Origin: Microglena sp. YARC
Lineage: Eukaryota > Chlorophyta > Chlorophyceae > Chlamydomonadales > Chlamydomonadaceae
DNA length: 64,000 nucleotides
NCBI GenBank assembly: GCA_022414725.1
Contig: CM039462.1
Location: 181,758,103 to 181,822,102 of the forward strand
Direction: 5' to 3'
A program made the position numbers and the translations under genes. Below, in pieces: positions 10,925-22,303 of the stretch. The notes below the pieces were generated by a model that made no database searches, had not been told where the DNA came from, and saw only the letters and a list, made by a program, of their open reading frames with translations. How positions within the stretch are numbered: the first letter of the stretch is position 1; each line of letters opens with the position of its first letter.

Positions 10925-11248
10925 TATCAGCATGTATAGCGGTGCTCTCACGCGTTTTATGACTTGGTGACTACTTATGTACTCCCTTAGAACTATCGGC
11001 TCTCCTGAGCCAGCTTCCCATGGGACTGAGTCATCTTGAGATGACTCAGTGGCAGCTTCCTGTCACCTACGTCTCCGGTCTGATCTGTACCCTGTTAGGT
11101 TCCTGTCTACCGCCTCCTTTCACCACAGGTGCCCCTTTATGGGTCTCCTGTGTCTGTAACGTTATCCTTGTCTCCGTGTATAGATTGGTGCGTCTGTTCC
11201 GCTGCTTTAATCTACTGTCCACTCTACCGGAGTGATTTCAAGCTGATA
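10925..11248 (+). repeat. Element B 5' LTR
   Basis: TATCAGC...GCTGATA. It contains two consecutive perfect hairpins: GGCTC-TCCT-GAGCC (10998-11011) and CTGAGTCATCT / AGATGACTCAG around a 2-nt centre (11026-11049). The latter includes TGAGTCA and TGACTCA, sites of the AP-1/GCN4 bZIP type. TATA-like TATAGATTGG follows. The next bases, GGTTATTGGGCTCC, are the probable primer-binding site. Confidence 0.9.
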
Positions 11249-11285
11249 GGTTATTGGGCTCCTCATCACTACCACTGCTTTGATA

Positions 11286-11881
11286 ATGCAACTTCCGCGA
11301 GGGCCTCCTGCCGGCTTTGTGAAACTTACCAAACTTAATGGTGTTTCATGGGCTCGTGGGATCCGCAGTGTCATTGTGAGCAATGGATGCGACCGAATCC
11401 TCCCAACGGGGGTGAAGGTTCCTCTAGATTGGCTAGACGACTGCGCGCCAGCGGCCTCTGCAGCCGGAGAGGAGGGTCCTTCCGCCATCAAGGAAGTAAC
11501 CCCCCCGATCAATCCTCCAACTTTACGGTTCCTTCTCTCAATGTTCGACGCCTGTCCTCTGATGTTGAGGATGTCCTGATGAAGCTGTGTTGTGTACAGA
11601 CACAGATCATCCGTTGTGCATCAGACCCGCAGCCTCATTGCGTCCCCTTCAATTATGATGAAGACTACTCTACTACTACTGATGATGAGGAGGACTTGAA
11701 GAGTGCTACGAGTGCTGACTTTGGTGGCGTGACTCCATCTGCTGCTGCCACTCGTGTCTTTGAGACTTCCGCTGTTTCGCCGGTGTATGAGCCTCCTGAT
11801 CAGCAGATGCCTAATCGAGAGCTTTCGCCTGTGTATCAGCCTCAGCCTTCGTCGGCGCCTCCCTTTGAGCCTGTTCCCCCG
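11286..11881 (+). pseudogene. Element B gag, N-terminal part
   Basis: The ATG at 11286 begins MQLPRGPPAGF, shared with gag of C and D. Conserved words follow (SNGCDRILP, WLDDCAPAASAAG), then a one-base shift near 11520 to the frame carrying DVEDVLMKLCCVQTQII and an acidic stretch (NYDEDYSTTTDDEEDL). The frame is cut at 11881 by element C inside a proline-rich region and resumes in phase at 18922. The role is the structural capsid protein of the virus-like particle. Confidence 0.8.
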
Positions 11882-12265
11882 TGTCAGCATGAATTGCGGT
11901 GCTCTCACGCGTTTTATGACTTGGTGACTACTTATGTACTTCCTTAGAACTATCGGCCCAGACAGTGTTTCTGTCTGTACTGTGTCAGCTTCCCGTAGAC
12001 TGTGTCATCCTTCATGACACGGTGACAGCTTCCTGTTGACTGCGTCATCGGTCTCTCACTGACACACTCTGTATAGCCGGTGCCTGGCTTAAGATTCCTG
12101 ACTTAGGGTCTAGTCAGGTTACAGACGTCCGCCTCTCCCACCGCTGGTGTTCTTTGGCGTCCGCCTGTCCTTGTAACGCCATTTCTTGTCTCCGTGTATA
12201 GATTGGCGCGTCTGTCTCCGCTGCATACATCTCTGTCCACTCTTCGAAGTGCTTTCTAGCTGATA
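11882..12265 (+). repeat. Element C 5' LTR
   Basis: Begins TGTCAGC and ends GCTGATA. Two hairpins sit where B has its pair: CAGACAG-TGTTT-CTGTCTG (11959-11977) and GTGTCAT-CCTTC-ATGACAC (12002-12020). The stems are preserved while their sequences differ from B. The bases after it (GGTTACGGGCTTATTA) are the likely primer site. Confidence 0.9.
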
Positions 12266-12300
12266 GGTTACGGGCTTATTACTTCTACCACTGCTTTACA

Positions 12301-14511
12301 ATGCAACTTCCGCGTGGGCCTCCTGCCGGCTTCGAGAAACTTACCCCACAGAATGGTATTTCCTGGTCGCGCGGTATGGAGAGCGTCATTATCAGTAATG
12401 GATGCGACCGAATTCTTCCTCTAAAGATTCGTGTTCCCACTGATTGGCTAGATGATTGCGCGCCAGCGGCCTCTGCTGCCGGAGATAAGTCTCCTTCCGC
12501 CATCATGGAAGCCACCCCCCCCTCCAATACCTCCATTTCTCCGTCTCCTTCTCCTTTTGTCCAACGTCTCCGACCTGAGGTTGAGGATATTCTGATGCGC
12601 CTATGCTGTGTTTCCACACAGATTATCCAGTATGCAAGGTCGCCTCCACCCGCTGATGCCCGCTTTACCTACGACACTGTAGGCCTTGCTCTCCATAGCC
12701 ATGAAGATGGCTATGCTTACGGCAAGTCTGACGACTCAAAGGAAGATTACTCTGATGATTGTATGGAAGATCTACAGAGTGCCAGAAGTGGCGACTTCGG
12801 TGGAGTCACTCCCTCTTCTGCTACTAGGGTTTTCCACACCTCCACTGTCTCTCCGGTGTATGAGCCTCAATTGGCACCTTCTCCTGCGGTCTTCAAGCCT
12901 CCGTCTGCCGCTCTGCTTGCGCCGCTTCCACCGGACCTACCTGAGGTGGTCAAGCCGTCTTTGCTGCGGAGTTCGTCTCTTGGTCCTTTGGGTCCTCTAC
13001 TCAACCTTGCAGAGCAGGCTCGCAACCCTGCAGAGCGGGCTCTTGGTGCTTACCATACTCGGGCTCGCGAGGCTGCTGCCACGAGTGTCCACAGATCTGC
13101 TGCTGGCACCTCGCAGGAGCCCCTCCACCTCCACCGGTGGATCTGCCACCTGCGCCTGGCCCTCCGCCGTCTATGAATCCTACGCTGTCCGGCATATCCT
13201 GGAAACATCTGCTTGATGGCACACCACCTGTGCGGCTGGCTGTGCGGGACTGCCGGCTTATTCGCCAAGCCCAGTATGCTGGAGATTCTCTTGATCGCAC
13301 TTTGTACGGTAGGCTGGATGAGGCAGCCACTCGGGCTAATCTAGATAGAAAGGGTCGCCCTAAGCGTGTGATGGCTTACTCTGAGCTGGGTCATGAGTGT
13401 CGTGCTTTTCTAGGACCTGTGAAGGCAGGGATTAACTACCCTTCCCCTGGAGGTGTTACCTTTGGTGGGATTGGGCGTAGGAACAATGATCTCCGAGGGT
13501 ATCAGTATGTGAAGGTCCCTCTCAGTTTTGTTCCTGTTAGGCCTGATTTCGAGCTCGTTGCGAGTGTTGCGCGTTCCTTAGATCTCATTAGGAACTTAGA
13601 TGATCAGCGCGCATATGATGCTGGCATTGCTGCCGAGTATTTTATGTCGGTTCGTGCCTCGTATGCTCCTGTGCCTGATCCTCTTGCTGCTGGACCCTCG
13701 GCCTCTCATGGTGAGTCTCGTGTAGATCCTGCACTGTTGGGTTTTAGTGCCCTGCCCCTGGAACGTCAGGAGTTCATGTGTCTCACTATGATGCTTGCGA
13801 ACATGACGGATGCGATGGTCAATGTGTATCTGGATTTTGCCACTCCTCGGGATATCTTCTTGCATATCCGAAGACAGCGTTCTGATGCTCTTGCTGCTCG
13901 TGTCCCTCTCATGCTTGTTGAGCTTCGGCGTGCAACCATGGACAACTCTGAACCTGTGGATGTGTTCTTTCGCAGGGTCCGGGCTTGTGCACTGACCTCC
14001 GCAGTGCGGGATACCCACAGCCTCAGCGCCATGCCATGCATACTATTATTAATGGCATCATGCACCCCGCTTCGACTCTCTGCGGCTACAGTTTGGTCTC
14101 GCACTGCATCAGAACCAGCCTGTTGATTACTGGACCTGTCTGGCAGCATATAGATCATTAGATTTCTTGAACGTGTCTCTCCCTAAGTCTGATCCGAGGC
14201 ATCCTGGTTGGTCCCGCGATCCTCCCCAGGTCCCTGCCAATGCTGCTTTTCAGCGTGGCAGGGGACCTGGTCCTCAGGGTTCCGGGACTACCAAGAGGCG
14301 CTTGGATTGCACTTGGGGCCCCTGTCTTTCCAAAACGAGCCACTCGGAGGACCGTTGCTGGACGAAACATCCGCACCTGCGAAAGGCCAAGGCTGGTGCA
14401 CCGGGCATTGAACCCGTGCCCGTTGCCTTGGCCCTTCCAGGTTCGCTGACTCGCAAGCAGTTGTCCTCCTTGCAGGCTCAGATTGATGGGTACGCCATGT
14501 CCAAGAACTAG
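12301..14511 (+). pseudogene. Element C gag
   Basis: ATG at 12301 (MQLPRGPPAGFEKLTPQNG). An N-terminal conserved region, an acidic stretch (SKEDYSDDCMEDL) and a proline-rich region are followed by a one-base loss near 13120 in a C run, then the capsid-like core (KHLLDGTPPVRL to LPLERQEFMCLTMMLANM), a second disruption near 14000-14160, and a C-terminal zinc knuckle of form C-X4-C-X5-H-X4-C (CTWGPCLSKTSHSEDRC, followed by WTKHP). It ends KN-TAG at 14509-14511. The role is capsid and RNA binding. The full-length frame would be about 730 codons. Confidence 0.85.
14509..14511 (+). other. In-frame gag/pol UAG of element C, candidate readthrough site
   Basis: TAG followed by GAGGTACGC, after which the same frame runs directly into the protease (VWHVDSGAGM). 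The identical arrangement exists in element B at 20474-20476. Differences between B and C after the stop are mostly at third codon positions, which indicates that the segment is translated. Confidence 0.6.
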
Positions 14512-15675
14512 GAGGTACGCTCTGTCCTATTCTCTTGCACTACGAAGTTCTCTAACGTGTGTAGCCCTAGTCTTTCTGAGGGTGTCTGGCATGTGGACTC
14601 TGGAGCTGGAATGTCAATCACGGGTGATAAGTCTTTGTTCACTGTGTTTGAATCTTCTGCTGTTGGGCCTACGGTTCGATTTGGTGACGGGGTGATTCAA
14701 CGGTCAGAGGGTAAGGGATCCATTGTGTTATGTAGTGATTGGTTACCAACATCAATCACTCTAACCAATGTTCTTTATATCCCTCACTGTCCGGTGAATC
14801 TCCTGTCAGTAAATGCTGTGGCTCATTCTCTCCACTGCCAGGTTTCTTTTGATAGTCTTAGTTGCACTGCCACTCAGGGTTCTTCTGTTCTCTGGTCCTT
14901 CCCTGCCTCCAGTGATGGTGTGTACAAGTTTGCATGTAGGCCTTGTCACACCTCCAGTCGTTGTTTAAGAGTTGCTGACAATTATCCAGCGTTTGCACTT
15001 GATGTTGATGAGGACGGTGGAGTTGTTCTCCCTACCACTCCTGCATGGTTGTGCATAGGCGGTTGGGTCATCCCGGCTATAGTGCCTTACACAAACTTGT
15101 CAAGAGTGGTATGGTTAAGAACTTACCCCTCAGTCTGGGTCAAGTGCAAAAGTTGGGTAAGATCCCATGTGATGCTTGTCACAAGGCTAAGGGCAAAACG
15201 TCTCCCTTTTCCTAAAGAAAGCAAAACTGAGATCCGTGCACCTCTCCAACGACTTCACTTGGATATAATGGGACCAGTTCATATTAGGGGTCTGCGTGGG
15301 GAGTTTTACATCCTGTGCCTCATAGACCAATTCTCTGGCTTTGCTGAAGTATTGTGCTTGAGGACCAGGGATGAAGCTCCCTTAGCAGTCCAAACTATCA
15401 TCCTCAGATGGTCAAATCAGCTGCAGGGGTTTGCCTTTAAGTGTCTGAGATCTGACAGGGCCAAGGAGTTTATAGTTAAATGGTTCGAGGATTGGCTGAT
15501 ATCGGTTGGGGCAGTACATGAGTTATCGTTGGTGTACACTGCCCAGCAGAACGCAACTGTGGAAAGGTATAATGGGGTCTTGCAGTCTATAGCTAGGAGT
15601 ATCCACCTGGAATCAAAGCTAGCTAAGTCTTTCTGGCCTTATGCCTTCCTAGCTGCTTGTTACCTTCGTAACTGA
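14512..15675 (+). pseudogene. Element C protease and integrase
   Basis: In phase with gag after the UAG. The aspartic protease active site is WHVDSGAGMSITG. A pre-integrase region follows, then the DDE integrase core with HLDIMGP (first Asp), LRSDRAKEF (second Asp) and NATVERYNG (Glu). The frame stops at TGA 15673-15675 where B reads Arg, a mutation. The pre-integrase zinc region is frame-disturbed around 15050-15170 compared with B, where WHRRLGHPGYDAMH and IPCDACQKAKGK are readable. Protease matures the polyprotein; integrase inserts the cDNA. Confidence 0.88.
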
Positions 15676-17693
15676 CTGCCCAATCAGGGACGCAAGACAC
15701 CTTATGAGTTGTTTTATGGGGTGATGCCTGATGTGTCGTTGTTACGTGTGTTTGGATGCCCTGCTATGTCACGTTAGTCAATGGGAAGAAACGTAACAAG
15801 CTGGACGAAAGGGCGTTATCTGGTAGACTGGTTGGGTATTCTCTGGTGAGTAAGGGTTATTTTATTTGGGTTCCTAAGTTGCGCCAGGTAGTAGAGAGTC
15901 GTGATGTACTCTTCTATGAACAGTTTAGCTATAACTGTATTCCTGGGCTTCCTCCCTATGACGGGTCGCCGTATGTTTCTAGCATCCCTGCCGCTATCAA
16001 CGGACACATGCCTGAGGCTGCGGGCCATTCCTTAGATCCTTTGCTTTCCCCAATTGTTGACCACTGTCCAGGCCATAGGATGATTCTGCGTCCCAGGTCA
16101 GGGCTGCTGGTACTGTATTGCGTGAGAATGCACTGGGCGGGCGAGGTTCTGCAGTTCCTACGGATAAATCTTAGCCGAATCTCAGGGGGTCGCCAGGCCT
16201 CCTCTGCGTCAAATTCCGTCGGTGAAGCTCTAGGATTACGACAATCTCAGATCATAGTGGAGCCTCTTATAGGTCCATTGTCTAATAGTCACCCTGCTCC
16301 AATCATCTTGGATGGCTCGAAGGGGTTGGTGAGCGCTTCGCCTCCTGCCGTTCCTGATAGATTAATCGGGAGCCCGGGTGATGATGTAGCCTTTGCCGAT
16401 AGTGCAAGTGATGATCTTGATCATTGGTCAGGCTCCGATACTGCGTATGGCTGGGGTGTTCCGGTCGTCCTAGGCTTCGTTGAATTAGAGGCAAATAAGG
16501 CCGGCCCTGTTCAACCAGGCAGTAGTTCTGCACTGGGGGCTCTACTACCGGTTACTGCTGATACTGCTGATATCCCCGCTGCTCATGTACAAGTAAACTG
16601 CTTGTACGTGGGAGCATCTGTTGCCCCCTCCACTGAACTAACCTATAAAGCTGCCATGCTCCCTACCAACCCTGACAGGGATCAATGGCTTCTTGCTATG
16701 AAGGATGAGATGGCTTCCCTACATGCCCATGGTACTTGGGTACTCACTCCACAGCCTCGTAAGCAAAAGATCCTGTCAGGCAGGTGGTTATTTGTGAAGA
16801 AGATTGGGGTTGATGGTTCTATACGCTTCAAGGCACGTTGTGTGGTACGTGGCTTTCTGCAACGTCCTGGGCTGGATTTTCATGACGTATATGCCCCTGT
16901 CTCCTCTAAAGCAGGTCTTCGGGTGCTCCTGGCTGCCATCACTCATAGAAAGATGTTTGTTCGGCAGCTGGACATCAAAACTGCATTTCTGAACGCTAAG
17001 CTGGAACCTGGTCTGGACCTGTACTGCCGCCAGCCTGAGGGCTTTCAGCACCTTGGTCCTAACGGTGTTCCCCTTGTGTGCAAGCTGCTCAAGTCTCTTT
17101 ATGGATTGAAGCAGGCACCCAGGGCTTGGAGTAGGGATGTCAAGCGGGTTCTGGTTGCACACGGCTTCACTATGTGCAAGGCTGAACCTGCTCTGTATTT
17201 TAGGAAGGATTCTGATGGTGGGTGGAGCTATGTTCTGACCTATGTTGATGATTTTATCTGTGCTTTTAGTGAGCTGGATAGGTATGTGTTGCTTATCCAG
17301 GCTATGGAAAAGGCTGGCTGGGAGGTCAAAGAGATGGGTGTTCCGGTTCAGTTCCTCTCTTTGGACATGCATGTTACACTTGATTCTGAAGGCAGGTGTG
17401 TTCAGATCAACATCTCTCAGCACACCTACATTGTTGATCTGGTGGAGCAGTTTGGTCTTACTGATGCTGCCCCACCCAGGTTTGCTGCCCCCATGGCCAA
17501 GTCCACCGTTTCTGACGCCCCTGGAGAACCCCTGCCGTCTAATAGCCAGTACCTCTCTCTTGTGGGTGCTTTGCTATACCTGGCTACTTGCACCAGGCCT
17601 GATATTTCTTTTGCTGTGAGCTACCTGTCCAGGTTTTCTGCTCACCCTACCGTCCCTCTCTGGGGGCTGCCAAGCGGTTGCTCTTGTATTTGA
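15676..17693 (+). pseudogene. Element C integrase tail and reverse transcriptase
   Basis: After the integrase C-terminal region (SGRLVGYSLVSKGYF) and a variable acidic spacer, the Copia RT appears: FVRQLDIKTAFLNA (motif A), YGLKQAPRAW, and LTYVDDFICAF with the YVDD catalytic centre, then PDISFAVSYLSRFS. About 645 codons are open from 15756 to a stop at 17693 caused by a base loss in a G run near 17662. This is the best preserved RT frame in the window and a good probe for phylogeny. Confidence 0.92.
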
Positions 17694-18211
17694 GAACACA
17701 TTCCCACCTGGGTCTCACTTACACCCACAACCCTGAGTTCTCTTTTACTGTCTTTAGTGACTCATCCTTTGCTGATGATGGGTCTGACAGGCGGTCTTAG
17801 ACTGGCTTTGCTGTGCTAGCTGGGGGGTGCATAGTGAACTGGATGAGCAAGAGGCAGCCTACTGTTGCCATTAGCTCTAGTGAGGCTGAGTATCAGGCCC
17901 TGTCCCAGGCTGCCAGGGAGGTACAATGGTTGAAGAAATTGAGGGTGGATCTGGGTCTGCCTTGTGCTTTGGTTACCATTCAGGGTGACAACTTAGGGTC
18001 TCTAAGTTGGGCCAAAGACTAGCAGCTCCTGCCTCGCAGCAAGCACATTGATGTTATTCATCACTACATCAAGGAGCTGGTGGAGGATGGTTCACTGGAT
18101 GTTGCCTATGTTAACACCGTGGATAACTGTGCTGACCCCTTCACCAAGCCCCTTGATCCTGCTGTGTTCTGGAGGTTTGTCCGCATGTTAGGTATGACCG
18201 CTTCTTCTTAG
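17694..18211 (+). pseudogene. Element C RNase H
   Basis: Contains the Copia RNase H signatures VFSDSSFADD (frame-shifted at its start), SSSEAEYQALSQAAREVQWL and, after an internal TAG at 18020-18022, SKHIDVIHHYI and ADPFTKPL. It ends at TAG 18209-18211. The domain removes the RNA template during cDNA synthesis. The internal stop falls where B has Cys, so it is a lesion. Confidence 0.85.
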
Positions 18212-18532
18212 GGTCATCCTTGCATTTGGTCATATTAGTTTCTTTTAGTTATCAAAGTTTGGCATTAGGTTCCTATTCCCGGATCGGGTTTTCTATACCG
18301 TTGTTACCCATTTTTGATATTAGTTTTTCCTCTCTTTCTAGCTTGGCAAATTGTTTTAGAATTTTTTGCCTTGTTTCATTCCTTCCTATAACCCTTTGGG
18401 TTCCATTTGAAGTTCTCTCGATTTTTTCGGAGTTCTTTGATTTTTTTTTTTTGTATATGTTACATATAGTTCTATGTCCCAGTGCCATAGGTGGAGAGGT
18501 AGTATTGTATGTCACCTGTGTCATAGGTGGAG
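18212..18532 (+). other. Element C 3' untranslated region with twin polypurine-like boxes
   Basis: No coding potential. AT-rich sequence shares blocks with B and D (GTTCCTATTCCCGGATCGGG). It ends with GCCATAGGTGGAG and, about 45 bp later, GTCATAGGTGGAG directly before the LTR. Confidence 0.6.
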
Positions 18533-18916
18533 TGTCAGCATGAATTGCGGTGCTCTCACGCGTTTTATGACTTAGTGACTACTTATGTACTTCCTTAGAA
18601 CTATCGGCCCAGACAGTGTTTCTGTCTGTACTGTGTCAGCTTCCCGTAGACTGTGTCATCCTTCATGACACGGTGACAGCTTCCTGTTGACTGCGTCATC
18701 GGTCTCTCACTGACACACTCTGTATAGCCGGTGCCTGGCTTAAGATTCCTGACTTAGGGTCTAGTCAGGTTACAGACGTCCGCCTCTCCCACCGCTGGTG
18801 TTCTTTGGCGTCCGCCTGTCCTTGTAACGCTATTTCTTGTCTCCGTGTATAGATTGGCGCGTCTGTCTCCGCTGCATACATCTCTGTCCACTCTTCGAAG
18901 TGCTTTCTAGCTGATA
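18533..18916 (+). repeat. Element C 3' LTR
   Basis: 384 bp, two differences from the 5' LTR (0.5%). Followed by the CCCCG duplication and then by the resumed gag of element B. Confidence 0.92.
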
Positions 18917-18921
18917 CCCCG

Positions 18922-20476
18922 GCTTACCCGGAGGTGGCTAAGCCAACTTTCTTGAAGGGCTTTGCTTCTTTTTCCTCTGCATCTGCCCCCATGGAGCGTA
19001 GCCTCCCTGGCTACCACACTCGCTCTCGCGAGGCTGCTGTTTCCTCTGCACGCACCTCTGCTGCTGGTGCCTCCCTGGAACCCCCTCCGCCTCCGCCGGT
19101 GGAGCTGCCTCCTGCCCCTGGCCCTCCTCCTATGCTATATACGCGGTCATGCGAATCTTGGGAGCATCTGCTCACTGGCGGATCTCCTCCGACTTTGAAC
19201 CTTCGGGACTACCGCCTGATCAACATGGATCGACGGGATGGTGAGTCCTTGAACCGCTCTTTGTACGGTCGGATGGATATGCAGGCTACAATGGCAAATG
19301 TTAGTGTGAAGCTGAGGCATCGCCGAGTGATGGCTTTCTCTGAGCTTGGTACCAGGTGTCGTTCTTTTCTTGGTCCAGTCACTTCTGGGATTCTGTATCC
19401 CCCAGATCATGGTGTTTCCTTTGGTGGTACGAGGCGTAGTGATCACGAGAAGCTTGGTTATCAGTTTGTGCGAGTGCCTGTCCCTCTGTGTCCTCTTAGC
19501 CCAGATTTCGAGCTGCTTATGAGTGTTGCGAGGTCCATTCCTGTGATTAGGAACATAGACGACCAGCGCGCTCTTGACGCTGGTCTTGCTGCGGAGTATT
19601 TCATGGACATTCGTAGGTCCTTGGCTCCTGTCCCTTCTGCGATTGGAGCTGGGTCTAATACCCTCATTCATGGTGAGTCTCGGTTTGATCCTGCACTGTT
19701 GGGGTTCAGTGCACTGCCTCTCGAACGTCAGGAGTTCATGTGTTTAACTATGATGCTCGCGAACATGGAGGACGATATGGTCAAGGTATACCAGGACTTT
19801 GCCACCCCTCGGGATATCCTTTTGGATATCCGGAAGACGCAGTCTGATGCCCTTGCCTCTAGAGTCCCCTCTCATGCGTATCGAACTTCATAATGCGCAC
19901 ATGGGCCCTTCTGACCGTGTCGATGATTTCTTTCGCATGGTTCGCAGTCTGTGCACTGACCTCCGCAGTGCTGGACATCCTGTCACTCAGCGCCACGCCA
20001 TGGAAACCATTGTGAATGGGATCCGTTTGATCCGATTTGAATCGCTGCGGATCCAGTACGGTATGATGTTGGCTAACAGACAGACTGTAGATTACTGGTC
20101 TTGTCTGGAGGCATATCGGTCTCTCGACATTTTGAACATTGCTCTCCCCAGGTCCGACTCCAGGCATCCTGGTTGGTCCCGGGACGCTCCCCAGGTTCCT
20201 GCCAATGCTGCGTTTCAGCGTGGGCAGGGATCTGGTTCTCAGGGTTCCGGTTCCAACAAGCGGCGTCTGGATTGCACTTGGGGCCCATGCCTCAGCAAGA
20301 CGACCCACTCGGAGGATCGCTGTTTCACGAAGCATCCGCACCTGCGTAAGACCAAGCCTGGTGCACCGGTTACCAATCCGGTGCCCATGGCCTTGGCCCT
20401 TCCAGGTGTGCTTACTCCGCGGCAGCTGGCCTCCTTGCAGGCTCAGATTGATGGGTATGCTTTGGACAAGAAATAG
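18922..20476 (+). pseudogene. Element B gag, C-terminal part
   Basis: Resumes the B gag frame after element C in a proline-rich linker (PEVAKPTFLKGF), then the capsid-like core (KLRHRRVMAFSELGTRC to LPLERQEFMCLTMMLANM). A single extra C near 19866 shifts the frame; it continues as RIELHNAHMGPSDRVDDFF through the zinc knuckle CTWGPCLSKTTHSEDRC to KK-TAG at 20474-20476. It is otherwise well preserved and aligns along its length with C. The product is the capsid and nucleocapsid protein. Confidence 0.87.
20474..20476 (+). other. In-frame gag/pol UAG of element B, candidate readthrough site
   Basis: Context AAGAAA-TAG-GAGGTACGC. The codons after the stop are in phase with gag and lead through EVRSVLFSC to the protease WHVDSGAGM with no other start codon before it. 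See the matching site at 14509. Confidence 0.6.
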
Positions 20477-22303
20477 GAGGTACGCTCTGTCCTTTTCTCT
20501 TGCACTGCGAAATTTTCAAATGTCTGCAGCCCGAGCCTGTCTGAGGGTGTCTGGCATGTTGATTCTGGAGCTGGGATGTCAATCACAGGTGATATGTCTT
20601 TGTTCACTGTGTTTCATGCTTCTGAGACTGGGCCAGCAGTTAAATTTGGTGATGGTGTGGTTCAACGGTCTGTGGGTCAGGGTTCTATTGTGTTATGTAG
20701 TGATTGGTTACCAACACCAATCACTTTAACCAATGTTCTCTACATCCCACACTGTCCGGTGAACCTCATGTCAGTAAATGCTGTTGCCCATGCTCACAAC
20801 TGCAAGATTTCTTTTGATAGTCTTAGTTATACTGCCACACAGGGCTCTTCTGTTCTGTGGTCTTTCCCTGAATCCAGTGATGGTGTGTACAAGTTTGCAT
20901 GTAGGCCTTGTCACACCCCTCGTGGCCGTTTGTATGGTGCTGAAAATTATCCAGCTTTTGCTCTTGATGTTGATGAGGATGGTGGAGTTGTGATCCCTAC
21001 CACTCCTGAATGGTTGTGGCATAGGCGGCTGGGTCACCCTGGCTATGATGCCATGCACAACCTTGTAAGGAAGGGTTTGGTTCAGAACTTACCCCTCACT
21101 CTCCAACAGGTGCAAAGACTGTCTAAGATCCCATGTGATGCTTGTCAGAAGGCAAAGGGAAAACGTATCCCTTTTCCTAAAGAAAGCAAAACTAGGATCC
21201 GTGCCCCATTACAACGCCTTCACTTGGACATCATGGGGCCATTTAATATTAGGGGCTTGCGTGGGGAGTTTTATGTTCTGTGTCTCACTGACCAATACTC
21301 TGGCTATGCTGAGGTCTTGTGCTTGAGAACCAGGGATGAAGCTCCCTTAGCAGTTCAAACTACCATCCTCAGATGGATGACTCAGCTGCATGGATTTGTT
21401 TTCAAGTGTCTTAGGTCTGACAGGGCTAAGGAATTTATAGTGAAGTGGTTCGAGGATTGGTTAGAATCGGTTGGTGCTGTGCATGAATTGTCCATGGCTT
21501 ACACTGCTCAGCAGAATGCGACTGTGGAACGGTACAATGGGGTCCTTCAGAACGTAGCTAGGAGCATTCACTTGGAGTCTAAGCTCACTAAGTCCTTCTG
21601 GCCCTATGCCTTCCTCGCCGCGTGTTACCTACGCAACCGGCTGCCTAATCAGGGTGACAAGACTCCTTATGAGTTGTTCTTTGGGGTTCTACCTGATGTA
21701 TCGTTATTGCGCGTGTTCGGGTGCCCATGCTATGTTACCTTAGTGAATGGGAAGAAGCGCAATAAGCTTGACGAAAGGGCGTTATCTGGTAGACTGGTTG
21801 GGTATTCTCTGGTGAGTAAGGGTTATTTTGTTTTGGTTCCGAAGTTGCGCCAGGTGGTAGAGAGTCGTGATGTGCTCTTCTATGAACAGTTTAGCTATAA
21901 CTGTATCCCTGGGCTCTTTCCCTATGATGGATCTCAGTATTTTTCTCGCACCCCTGCCGCTATCATCGGTAAAGGGCTTGATACTACTGACAATGTCCTG
22001 GGCCCTTTACCAACCCCGATTGTTGACCGCTTTACTGGTCATGGGATGACGATGCGTCCCAGGCCAGGTAATGATGGTGCTGTATCGCGTGCGGCGGCAT
22101 TGGGCCAGGGGGAGTCTGATTTTCCTTCAAGCTCTAATTTATTCGAATCTCAGGGGGTCGCCGGGCCTTCCTCTGCGCCACGTTTCGTCGGTGAAGTCGT
22201 AGGATTAGGACAGCCTCGGGTCATAGTGGAACCTAGTACAGGTCCACTGCCCACTAGTCGCCACCCCCGTCCACCTATTCGGATAGCTCGCGGGAGTTGT
22301 TGA
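20477..22303 (+). pseudogene. Element B protease and integrase
   Basis: Protease WHVDSGAGMSITG; pre-integrase zinc motif with WHRRLGHPGYDAMH and CDACQKAKGK; integrase core HLDIMGP, LRSDRAKEF, NATVERYNG; C-terminal LPNQGDKTPYELFFG and VFGCPCYVTL, which fits the canonical Copia integrase. The frame is open for about 610 codons from the UAG to TGA 22301-22303, where a shift in the variable spacer breaks it. This is the most intact integrase in the window. Confidence 0.92.

Larger units (their letters stand above)
11882..18916 (+). mobile_element. Copia element C nested in gag of element B
   Basis: 7,035 bp with 384-bp LTRs (11882-12265, 18533-18916; two mismatches) and the duplication CCCCG (11877-11881, 18917-18921). 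It encodes gag (12301-14511), an in-frame UAG, then PR-INT-RT-RH (14512-18211). LTR and protein sequences are clearly diverged from B, so it is a sister family, not a copy of B. It carries more stops and shifts than B in pol (TGA at 15673-15675, a shift near 17660, TAG near 17797 and at 18020-18022). Confidence 0.93.

Noticed and set aside
11020..11235. Small ORF starting MGLSHLEMTQWQLP in the LTRs of B (also at 24672 and 40864)
   Set aside because: It is repeated only because the LTR is repeated; it crosses the hairpin and promoter region and no related frame is kept in the LTRs of A, C or D.
14509..20476. Genome-wide reassignment of UAG to an amino acid
   Set aside because: It would explain the gag/pol UAG, but the host gene at 2-187, the LINE and element C all end at UAG in plausible places, and several other stops in these elements are clear mutations. 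Readthrough is simpler; a survey of host genes would settle it.
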